In this document: positions 7,282-13,207 of the stretch, piece after piece | Layout: every line of letters begins with the position of its first letter | Position numbering within the stretch: position 1 is the stretch's first letter | From: Paracoccaceae bacterium | Lineage (GTDB): Bacteria > Pseudomonadota > Alphaproteobacteria > Rhodobacterales > Rhodobacteraceae | Reading direction: 5' to 3' | Assembly: GCA_003561595.1 (NCBI GenBank) | Contig: PWWF01000177.1 | Location: forward strand, 1 to 13,207 | Length of the DNA stretch: 13,207 nucleotides | Position numbers and translations under genes: made by a program | The notes under the pieces: model-generated | What the model was told of the DNA's origin: nothing | Database searches by the model: none | The model's input: only the letters and a program-made list of their open reading frames with translations

Positions 7282-9102
7282 ATGACCCTTCGCAATATCG
7301 CGATCATCGCCCATGTGGACCACGGCAAGACCACGCTGGTGGACGAGTTGTTGAAGCAATCCGGCGCGTTTCGCGAGAACCAGGCCGTGGCCGAACGGGC
7401 CATGGACAGCAATGATCTGGAACGCGAACGCGGCATCACGATCCTGGCCAAGGCGACCTCGGTCGAGTGGAAGGACACGCGCATCAATATCGTGGACACG
7501 CCCGGACACGCCGATTTCGGCGGTGAGGTCGAGCGTATCCTGAGCATGGTCGATGGCGTCGTGCTGCTGGTGGATGCCGCCGAAGGGCCGATGCCGCAAA
7601 CGAAATTCGTGACGTCCAAGGCGCTGGCGCTGGGGCTGCGCCCGATTGTCGTGCTGAACAAGGTGGACAAGCCCGCCGCCGACCCCGACACTGCGCTGAA
7701 CGAAGTGTTCGATCTGTTCGCCAATCTGGGCGCCAATGACGAACAGCTTGATTTCCCGGTGCTTTATGCCAGCGGGATCAATGGCTGGGCGGATACGGAA
7801 CTGGACGGCCCGCGCGAGAACATGCATGCGCTGTTCGATCTGGTGGTGGCCCATGTGCCCGCCCCCGCGCAGGTCGCCGCGCGCACGGAGCCGTTTCGCA
7901 TGCTGGCCACCACGCTGTCCGCCGACCCCTATCTGGGCCGCATCCTGACCGGCCGCGTCGAGTCCGGCACGCTGAAGGCCGGCGAGACGATCAAGGCGCT
8001 GTCGCGCGACAGCAAGAAGCTGGAGCAGTTTCGCGTGACCAAGGTTATGGCCTTTCGCGGGCTGGGGCAGGCCCCCATCGATCAGGCCGAAGCCGGGGAT
8101 ATCGTGACGCTGGCGGGCATGTCGAAGGCGACCGTGGCCGACACGCTCTGCGCGGTCGAGGTCGAAACCGCGCTGCCCGCGCAGCCCATCGACCCGCCCA
8201 CGATCAGCGTGACCTTCGGCATCAATGATTCGCCCCTGGCCGGGCGCGACGGATCCAAGGTGCAATCGCGCGTCATCCGCGAACGCCTGATGCGCGAGGC
8301 GGAGGTCAATGTCGCCATCCGCGTGACCGACACGCCGGGCGGCGAGGCGTTCGACGTGGCCGGGCGCGGCGAATTGCAGATGGGTGTGCTGATCGAGAAC
8401 ATGCGCCGCGAAGGGTTCGAGCTGTCGATCTCGCGCCCGCGCGTGCTGATGCGCGATGAGGGCGGACAAACGCTGGAACCGATCGAGGAAGTCACCATCG
8501 ATGTCGATGACGACTATACCGGCACCGTGATCGAAAAGCTGACAGGCCCGCGCCGGGGCGATCTGGTCGAGATGAAGCCGGCAGGGACAGGCAAGACGCG
8601 CATCATCGCGCATGTGCCGTCGCGCGGGTTGATCGGCTATCATGGCGAGTTTCTGACCGACACGCGCGGCACTGGCGTGCTGAACCGCGTATTCCATGAA
8701 TGGGCGCCCTATCGCGGCACCATTCCGGGGCGGCGTGAAGGGGTGCTGATTTCCATGGAGGATGGCACCGCGGTTGCCTATGCGCTGTGGAATCTGGAAG
8801 AGCGCGGGCGCATGTTCATCAATCCGCAAGAGCCGGTCTATCAGGGCATGATCATCGGCGAGCACAGCCGCGACAATGATCTGGAAGTGAACCCGCTGAA
8901 GGGCAAGAAACTGACCAATGTGCGCGCCTCGGGGACCGATGACGCGGTCAAGCTGACGCCGCCCACGATCCTGTCGCTGGAACAGGCGATTGCCTATATC
9001 GATGATGATGAACTGGTCGAGGTGACGCCCAAGGCGATCCGGCTGCGCAAACGCTTCCTCGACCCGCATGAGCGCAAGCGTCAGACCAAGGCGAGCGCGT
9101 GA
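7282..9102 (+). CDS. typA: Ribosome-associated translational GTPase BipA/TypA
   Basis: BipA is an EF-G-like GTPase that binds the 70S ribosome and helps large-subunit assembly and stress adaptation, especially at low temperature. The 606-residue length is typical. The GTPase motifs are all intact: G1 AHVDHGKTT (10-18), G2 RERGITI (48-54), G3 DTPGH (72-76) with the catalytic H76, and G4 NKVD (126-129). Domains II, III and V follow, with [20 protein letters not shown] and the typical [17 protein letters not shown] loop. The C-terminal domain near the end ([20 protein letters not shown]) is the BipA-specific ribosome-binding part. The ATG at 7282 has AAGG (7270-7273) upstream. It stands alone, separated from the YitT gene by the inverted repeat, and its 3' side abuts a decayed transposase. 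No convincing promoter was seen in 7181-7281. Confidence 0.97.
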   Translation: MTLRNIAIIAHVDHGKTTLVDELLKQSGAFRENQAVAERAMDSNDLERERGITILAKATSVEWKDTRINIVDTPGHADFGGEVERILSMVDGVVLLVDAAEGPMPQTKFVTSKALALGLRPIVVLNKVDKPAADPDTALNEVFDLFANLGANDEQLDFPVLYASGINGWADTELDGPRENMHALFDLVVAHVPAPAQVAARTEPFRMLATTLSADPYLGRILTGRVESGTLKAGETIKALSRDSKKLEQFRVTKVMAFRGLGQAPIDQAEAGDIVTLAGMSKATVADTLCAVEVETALPAQPIDPPTISVTFGINDSPLAGRDGSKVQSRVIRERLMREAEVNVAIRVTDTPGGEAFDVAGRGELQMGVLIENMRREGFELSISRPRVLMRDEGGQTLEPIEEVTIDVDDDYTGTVIEKLTGPRRGDLVEMKPAGTGKTRIIAHVPSRGLIGYHGEFLTDTRGTGVLNRVFHEWAPYRGTIPGRREGVLISMEDGTAVAYALWNLEERGRMFINPQEPVYQGMIIGEHSRDNDLEVNPLKGKKLTNVRASGTDDAVKLTPPTILSLEQAIAYIDDDELVEVTPKAIRLRKRFLDPHERKRQTKASA

Positions 9103-9117
9103 GACCTGGGATCAACC

Positions 9118-9645
9118 AAGGCGCAATCTTTTCTGAGTGGGATGGTCACGATCAACCGCAATACGTTGTGGTCGTGCGCTACACACGGAGAATATGGTCT
9201 GCGCGAGCGTTTTTGCGACCGCTGGCGAGAGTTGGGCACGCTTGCCCGGTCGGACAAAGCAGATATGGCATGAACACCAGACTGCATACCGTCTCGGATG
9301 CAATTGAGTGGCCGGTCGCCGTGTTGGTGTCAGAGGTCGGGGCAGCGATGACACGGGCGCTGCTGCCCTTCTCGGGGATCTGCCAGCAGCCGACCGGCTG
9401 ATCGCGGACCACTTGAGGCGCGCAGTGCGATCCAGGATGCGGTGAAAGACAAAGAGAAAACACTCTGTAGTCCCGACCGCAAAACGCAGCAGGCGACCGT
9501 GACATGCTGCAGGCGGCGCACCCGGATCAAGATCATGTCCGGGCGGCTGGTGGAGTGGCGCAGCCTTGCCACACGTCACGACAGATGCGCAAAGCTGTTG
9601 CGGGCCGCAGTCACGCTGACCGCAGCAATCCTGTTCTGGCTTTGA
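9118..9645 (+). pseudogene. Decayed IS5-family transposase (IS remnant)
   Basis: These 528 bases hold no intact gene, but pieces of an IS5-family DDE transposase can be read in order across three frames. From about 9118, FLSGMVTINRNTLW and EYGLRERFCDRWRELG match the N-terminal VLSGIxxVNRNGLRW and EYGPHKTLYNRWxRWxxxGVF region. About 9264-9335 in a second frame gives GMNTRLHTVSDA. About 9341-9415 in a third frame gives TGAAALLGDLPAADRLIAD. About 9420-9645, back in the first frame, gives DAVKDKE and RIKIMSGRLVEWRSLATR, ending in AAILFWL and TGA. The first DDE aspartate segment appears deleted, the usual DRGYDADW after the second aspartate is lost, and the catalytic Glu of IEIMFGRLKDW is Lys. The N-terminal HTH part is missing. 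I could not find paired terminal repeats, so element borders are unknown. The consensus comparison is from memory of the family. It is an old, inactive insertion in the spacer between convergent typA and DUF2256. Confidence 0.8.
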
Positions 9646-9664
9646 ATACCAATAAATCCGGAGC

Positions 9665-9832
9665 CTAAGATCGCGCCCCCGCCTTCCGCCCCCGCGCCTC
9701 CCCCCGGCACCGGTCCGAGCAATAGCGGACCTCATCCCAGACTCGCGCCCATTTGCGCCGCCATGTGAACGGGCGGCCGCATTGCGCACAGTCCTTCACT
9801 GGCAAATCCGCCTTGCGGCGCATCCGGGCCAT
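9665..9832 (-). CDS. Small DUF2256 zinc-ribbon protein, 55 residues
   Basis: The protein has the compact DUF2256 pattern: [18 protein letters not shown] (15-32) followed by [11 protein letters not shown] (33-43). The four cysteines C15, C18, C38 and C42 probably hold one zinc ion. The basic, tryptophan-rich segment between them is the family hallmark. The molecular function is not established. I place the start at ATG 9830-9832, 4 bases after the TGA of the MORN gene, because relatives begin MAxMRKKADLP. Upstream in-frame ATGs (9857-9859 and 9863-9865) would overlap the MORN gene, and the ATG at 9823 would remove only three residues. No strong ribosome binding site is visible, which fits translation coupled to the MORN gene. 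Confidence 0.85.
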   Translation of the reverse strand: MARMRRKADLPVKDCAQCGRPFTWRRKWARVWDEVRYCSDRCRGEARGRKAGARS

Positions 9833-9836
9833 GGGG

Positions 9837-11267
9837 TCAGTCGGCCTCGGCCTCGTCATCCTCATCGTCGCGCACAGTCATCTGGCCCTCTTCCCAGTCG
9901 CCCGACAGCACCTCGCCCGAGGCATAGCGCAATACCCCCGTCCCGTGGCGCTGGCCGTCCAGAAAGCTGCCCTCATAGACATCGCCCGTGGTATAGGTGG
10001 CCACCCCTTCGCCCGTGATCTGCCCGCTGCTCCATTCGCCCTCATAGACGAAGCCATCGGCCAGCTCGATCCGGCCCTGCCCCTCGCGCGCCCCTTCGGA
10101 AAACTGGCCCGCATAGACCGAGCCATCGGGATAGACCATCTCGCCCACGCCATGCAGCTCGCCGCCCGCAACTTCGCCGGTATAGACGCGCCCATCGGCA
10201 AAGGTCATGACCCCTTCGCCATCGGGCAGGCCGCGCAGGAAGCCACCCTCGAACACCGCGCCATCCTCGAACACGGCGCGGCCCTGGCCGTGGAACTGGC
10301 CCTCGGACCATTCACCCTCATAACTGCTGCCATCGGCATAGGTGATGGTGCCGGTCCCGTCGGGCAGGCCGTTCACGAAGCTGCCCACATATTCCGACCC
10401 GTCGGGCTGGACCAGCCGCCCCTCGCCCTCGATCCGGCCCTCGGTCCAGCTGCCCTCATACAGATAGCCGTCCGGGCCGGTCAGCCGCCCCTCCCCCTCG
10501 CGCAGGTCATTGACGAAGCTGCCCTCGAAGACCAGCCCGTCGCCCTGTTCGACCCGCGCCTCGCCTGCGCGCAGCCCGACCTCGAACCCGCCGGTATAGA
10601 CATCGCCATTGGGCTGGGTCAGCACGCCCTGCCCGTGCAGCTCGCCCTCGGCCCAGTCGCCCTCATAGCGCAGCCCGTCGGGCGTGATCAGGATGCCGGT
10701 GCCGTGGCGCAGATCGGCGCGCATGTCGCCCTCGAATGTGGCGCCATCGGGGTAGGTGATCTGTCCTGCCCCCTCGCGCACACCATCGACCCACTCGCCC
10801 TCGTAGCGGTAGCCATCGGGGCGGGTCAGGGTGCCGGTGCCATGGGGCTGGCCATCGGCAAAGCTGCCCTCATAGACGGACTCATTGGCAAAGACCCGCA
10901 CCCCCTGGCCGGAGATATTGCCCTCGACCCACTCGCCTTCATAGGTGGAGCCGTCCGAGAAGGTCATGATCCCGGTGCCATGCGGGCGGCCCGCCTGGAA
11001 CTGCCCCTCATAGACCGCGCCCGAGGGGTAGCGCGCCTCGCCCTCGCCGCTGATCTGCCCCTCGACCCACTCGCCCGTGTATTCGAACCCGTTGGGCAGG
11101 CGGTAGGTGCCGGTGCCATGCTGCAGCCCGTCGCGGAATTCGCCCTCATAGATGCCGCCATCGTCATACTGGCGGGTCATCACGCCATCGGTCTGCGCGA
11201 GGGCGGTCGTGCCCAGCATGGTCGCAAGAGCAATGGCCATCGGCGCGCGAAGCGTGGCTGATTTCAT
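9837..11267 (-). CDS. Exported MORN-repeat protein, 476 residues
   Basis: The protein has a Sec signal peptide ([19 protein letters not shown], cleavage likely after TTALA at residue 24), so it should be exported. From Y40 to the end it is built of consecutive 23-residue MORN units of the form YEGEF-x-x-G-x-x-HGTG-x-x-x-x-x-DG. There are 18 full units (40-453) and a 19th that keeps only [10 protein letters not shown] before an acidic tail [14 protein letters not shown] repeats form elongated beta-hairpin arrays that act as scaffolds or bind proteins or lipids; no enzymatic motif is present. Units alternate in the aromatic at position 5 (Phe, then Trp), giving a 46-residue higher-order period. 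The start at 11267 is chosen for the signal peptide and for GGGGAG (11277-11282) 9 bases upstream; the frame extends further upstream without such support. DUF2256 follows after 4 bases. Confidence 0.92.
   Translation of the reverse strand: MKSATLRAPMAIALATMLGTTALAQTDGVMTRQYDDGGIYEGEFRDGLQHGTGTYRLPNGFEYTGEWVEGQISGEGEARYPSGAVYEGQFQAGRPHGTGIMTFSDGSTYEGEWVEGNISGQGVRVFANESVYEGSFADGQPHGTGTLTRPDGYRYEGEWVDGVREGAGQITYPDGATFEGDMRADLRHGTGILITPDGLRYEGDWAEGELHGQGVLTQPNGDVYTGGFEVGLRAGEARVEQGDGLVFEGSFVNDLREGEGRLTGPDGYLYEGSWTEGRIEGEGRLVQPDGSEYVGSFVNGLPDGTGTITYADGSSYEGEWSEGQFHGQGRAVFEDGAVFEGGFLRGLPDGEGVMTFADGRVYTGEVAGGELHGVGEMVYPDGSVYAGQFSEGAREGQGRIELADGFVYEGEWSSGQITGEGVATYTTGDVYEGSFLDGQRHGTGVLRYASGEVLSGDWEEGQMTVRDDEDDEAEAD
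9909..11150 (-). repeat. Tandem MORN-coding repeat, 18 units of 69 bases
   Basis: The coding stretch for residues 40-453 of the MORN protein divides exactly into 18 units of 69 bases with no insertion or deletion. DNA units are diverged rather than identical, so this is an old repeat held by protein structure, not a recently amplified satellite. Confidence 0.85.
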
Positions 11268-11297
11268 GATGCGGTTCTCCCCAATATTCTGGCTGCG

Positions 11298-11326
11298 AGG
11301 GTAGTTAGGCGCGCGCAGGCTGGCAA
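11298..11326 (-). promoter_or_regulatory. Candidate sigma-70 promoter for the MORN gene
   Basis: On the minus strand, TTGCCA (11321-11326, 5 of 6 to consensus) and TACCCT (11298-11303, 3 of 6) are separated by 17 bases. The predicted start near 11291 leaves a leader of about 24 bases containing the ribosome binding site GGGGAG. This is the best-looking promoter in the window, but prediction only. Confidence 0.4.
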
Positions 11327-11452
11327 GGACTTTTGCCTTGCGCGGGTGTGAGGGGGGCGGCAGAGTGGCGGCATAGGGCCGAGGATGCGGCCCGCGGTTG
11401 CTTGCGGCGGCTTGGCGGCCTTTCGATTGAAGCGACGCGCAAAAGCCGCATG

Positions 11453-12115
11453 TCACGGCGCAGGGGCCTTGCGCGCCCGCAGCCAGATTTCGAGCGCCAC
11501 CAGATAGGGGACATAAAAGGCGAAATACTGCATCTGATCGAACGGCCCTGTCAGGTCCGCATTGCTCCACAGCCCATCCGTCAGGCTGTACCAGATGACA
11601 TAATGCAGCCGGTATATCAGCGATCCCAACACCAGCACGGCCAGACGCAGCGCCCATTCGCGGTGACGCGCGATATCGGCCGCGCGCGCATGGCGCAGCG
11701 CCTGCACCGCGCAGCCAAGCATCAGCACTCCATAGAGGGCGAAGCCCGCATCCATGGGCGGGCCAGCGATTGTTCCGCGCAGCGCGATATAGACCAGCCC
11801 GCCAAGGGCCACGACAACCGAGGCAGTCACGATCACGCGCCCGGCCATCCTGTGCAGCCACGGATACCGCCTGCGCAGCCATGCGACCGGCTGGAACGGC
11901 ACCAGCACCATCGCCACCGCGCCGAGGATCATATGCGAAAAGATGGCGATATTCGTGATCGTGCCGCCGGGCGTGTAGATATAAGTCTCATCCGATAGAT
12001 CGAGGCCGATGCCGCGCAGGCCAAAGCGCAGGGAATAGGCCGCAAAGCCGAGGACGAATACGGCGAGCAGAACGAGGCCGAGACAACCGGCCATGATGGT
12101 GAAGCGCTTGCGCAA
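11453..12115 (-). CDS. DUF2306 integral membrane protein, 220 residues
   Basis: The protein has an N-terminal membrane helix (about 8-28) and several more, with the DUF2306 pattern. A His sits in the second helix (IAIFSHMILGAVAMVLVPFQ, about 57-76), then WLRRRYPWLHRMAGRVIV, a glycine-rich helix, and HREWALRLAVLVLGSLIYRL near the C terminus. Paired histidines and arginines at helix ends recall haem-binding four-helix membrane proteins, but that is inference; the family function is unknown. The start is set at TTG (12113-12115) because AGGA lies about 5 bases upstream and the resulting MRKRF supplies the positive residues before the first helix. The alternative ATG at 12092-12094 (MAGCLGLVLL) would remove seven residues and has no clear ribosome binding site. 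It runs toward the MORN gene with a 185-base spacer, in which a 6-bp hairpin (11376-11393) without T-run is the only structure seen. Confidence 0.85.
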   Translation of the reverse strand: MRKRFTIMAGCLGLVLLAVFVLGFAAYSLRFGLRGIGLDLSDETYIYTPGGTITNIAIFSHMILGAVAMVLVPFQPVAWLRRRYPWLHRMAGRVIVTASVVVALGGLVYIALRGTIAGPPMDAGFALYGVLMLGCAVQALRHARAADIARHREWALRLAVLVLGSLIYRLHYVIWYSLTDGLWSNADLTGPFDQMQYFAFYVPYLVALEIWLRARKAPAP

Positions 12116-12542
12116 TGGTCCTGCCCGTTGGTGCGTGTGCTGGCACAGCCTTACTCACCGGCCCTTGGCCTCGCAAGCGTCTCCCCGGATCATCGGGGCG
12201 CTGCCATGCGCGCAGGCTGGCTGCGCCGCAGCGTTGCAGCAATGCTTGGCCCAAACCTGATCCATCATGCCGCAATGCCGGGCTGTGCGGCCTGTTGCGC
12301 CGTTTTCCAAGCAATTCGCGCCGTGCAGCGCCTTCCCAGGCGGGCACTGCCCTCTTTTCCAGCACGATGGCGCACTCCAGCCCAAAACGCCGCAGCGCAC
12401 GCTGCTAAAACCAAAAATTATCATTTATTATCATCATGTTAGTGTTTCACGTGGAACATCACCCCCGCCCTGCTGCGCCCTTTCGGCTTCCCTCGGGCGG
12501 TCAACATGATATGTGGGCGCCAAGCAACCCCGAGAGCCGCGC
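12116..12542. other. Intergenic spacer between DUF2306 and nadE, with an AT-rich patch and parS
   Basis: This 427-base spacer separates two divergent genes. Short open frames exist on both strands, but none has a recognisable domain, natural composition or a good start site, and I saw no tRNA or repeat. The last third is distinctive: 12405-12447 is strongly AT-rich in otherwise GC-rich DNA and contains the 8-mer ATTATCAT twice (12417-12424 and 12427-12434), 10 bases apart. TATCAT at 12429-12434 could be a -10 box for nadE (5 of 6 to consensus), although no matching -35 is visible. The parS site follows at 12443. Confidence 0.6.
12443..12458. promoter_or_regulatory. parS: Chromosomal parS centromere site (ParB-binding)
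   Basis: The sequence TGTTTCACGTGGAACA is the exact reverse complement of the classic 16-bp parS site TGTTCCACGTGAAACA, first defined for Spo0J in Bacillus and conserved across bacteria. ParB dimers bind it, load and slide along the DNA, and the resulting complex is moved by ParA and recruits SMC. It lies in non-coding DNA 84 bases before nadE, beside an AT-rich patch. Chromosomal parS sites cluster near the replication origin, so this window is probably origin-proximal. No parA or parB gene is in the window. Confidence 0.92.
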
Positions 12543-13207
12543 ATGTCCGACCGCTTCCGCCTGACCCTTGCCCAGTTGAACCCCACCCTGGGTGATATCA
12601 AAGCCAATGCCGACCGCGTGCGCGAGGCATGGTCCGCCGGGCGCGCGGCGGGGGCGGATATGGTCGCGCTGCCGGAAATGTTCCTGCCCGGCTATCAGAC
12701 GCAGGATCTGGTCTGGCGCCCGGCCTTTCTGGCCGATCTGCGCGCGGCGCTGGACGCGCTGGCCACCGATTGCGCCGATGGCCCGGCCCTTGGGCTGGGC
12801 CTGCCGATGGCCGAAGGCGGGGCGCTTTACAACTGCTACGCCGTGCTTGCGGGCGGGCAGGTCCGGGCGGTGATGCGCAAGCATCATCTGCCCAACACAT
12901 CCGTCTTTGACGAACAGCGCCTGTTTGCCTCGGGCGATATCTCGGGGCCGTATCGCGCAGGCCCCATCCGCATCGGCACGCCCATCTGCGAGGATGCCTG
13001 GCGCCCGGATGTCGCCGAGACGCAGGCCGAGTCCGGGGCCGAGATGCTGCTGGTGCCCAATGGCTCGCCCTATGCGCGGCACCGCCATGACACGCGCATG
13101 GCGCATATGGTCGCGCGCGTGGTCGAGACGGGGCTGCCACTGGTCTATCTGAACCTTGTCGGCGGGCAGGATGATCAGGTCTTTGACGGAGCAAGCTTCG
13201 TGCTGAA
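12543..13207 (+). CDS. nadE: Glutamine-dependent NAD+ synthetase, N-terminal amidase domain (cut by window edge)
   Basis: The enzyme makes NAD+ from deamido-NAD+ and ATP, using ammonia released from glutamine by its N-terminal domain. The 221 visible residues are that carbon-nitrogen hydrolase domain. MSDRFRLTLAQLNPTLGDI opens it, and the catalytic triad is E45 in LPEMFLPGY, K113 in MRKHHLPN and C149 in PICEDAW. The VPNGSPY segment and MVARVVETGLPLVYLNLVGG follow, as usual for NadE. The synthetase domain with its ATP-binding SGG motif should lie beyond the window; until it is seen, a stand-alone amidase is a formal alternative. The ATG at 12543 fits the family start, but the upstream GAGAG is only a weak ribosome binding site. 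A parS site lies 84 bases upstream, within the probable promoter region. Confidence 0.94.
   Translation, partial: MSDRFRLTLAQLNPTLGDIKANADRVREAWSAGRAAGADMVALPEMFLPGYQTQDLVWRPAFLADLRAALDALATDCADGPALGLGLPMAEGGALYNCYAVLAGGQVRAVMRKHHLPNTSVFDEQRLFASGDISGPYRAGPIRIGTPICEDAWRPDVAETQAESGAEMLLVPNGSPYARHRHDTRMAHMVARVVETGLPLVYLNLVGGQDDQVFDGASFVL

Noticed and set aside
7087..9069. 660-codon minus-strand open frame over typA
   Set aside because: It is the antisense shadow of intact BipA, with the same His/Gln/Asp-rich composition typical of such shadows and no ribosome binding site.
9753..11261. 502-codon plus-strand open frame with a periodic Pro/Leu/Ala pattern
   Set aside because: The periodicity is inherited from the MORN repeats on the other strand; no start signal or recognisable fold.
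11376..11393. Perfect 6-bp hairpin (GGGCCG/CGGCCC) between DUF2306 and MORN genes as a terminator
   Set aside because: Short stem, no T-run and 60 bases from the stop codon; such hairpins are common by chance in GC-rich DNA.
12155..12424. Small cysteine-rich minus-strand open frame in the spacer before nadE, and overlapping plus-strand frames
   Set aside because: No domain, no good ribosome binding site, unusual amino acid composition, and competing frames on both strands of similar length.

Overview
The window reads as chromosomal DNA of a high-GC alphaproteobacterium. The best fit is the Rhodobacterales (Rhodobacteraceae/Roseobacter group), judged from the GC-rich third codon positions, the style of the EF-Tu, ParC, BipA and NadE proteins, and the set of small envelope proteins. 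No genus is assigned. The DNA is mostly densely coded, ordinary core genome; there is no CRISPR array, phage, tRNA or rRNA.

Layout. Positions 1-3321 run on the minus strand: the 5' end of tuf (EF-Tu), a small lipoprotein of unknown function, and parC (topoisomerase IV subunit A). A short divergent spacer then leads to a plus-strand block at 3463-9102. It holds an exported DUF4139 protein, then a tight three-gene group (M48-type metalloprotease lipoprotein, EmrE-like SMR drug exporter, YitT-family membrane protein), then typA/bipA. Between YitT and typA lies a long imperfect hairpin whose loop carries a textbook G-quadruplex motif on the minus strand. After typA, about 550 bases hold a decayed IS5-family transposase spread over three reading frames. 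From 9665 to 12115 the genes are again on the minus strand: a small DUF2256 zinc-ribbon protein, an exported protein made almost entirely of 23-residue MORN repeats, and a DUF2306 membrane protein. A 427-base spacer (12116-12542) contains an AT-rich patch and an exact 16-bp parS site. The window ends in the amidase half of glutamine-dependent NAD+ synthetase (nadE).

How it fits together. Housekeeping genes (tuf, parC, typA, nadE) alternate with envelope genes of poorly known function: the lipoprotein, the DUF4139 protein, the M48 lipoprotein, SMR, YitT, the MORN protein and DUF2306. The protease-SMR-YitT genes are spaced like an operon. The clearest non-coding signals are parS, which suggests a position in the origin-proximal part of a chromosome; the hairpin with G-quadruplex loop; and the transposase fossil. 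I do not see a convincing new multi-gene defence or biosynthetic system.
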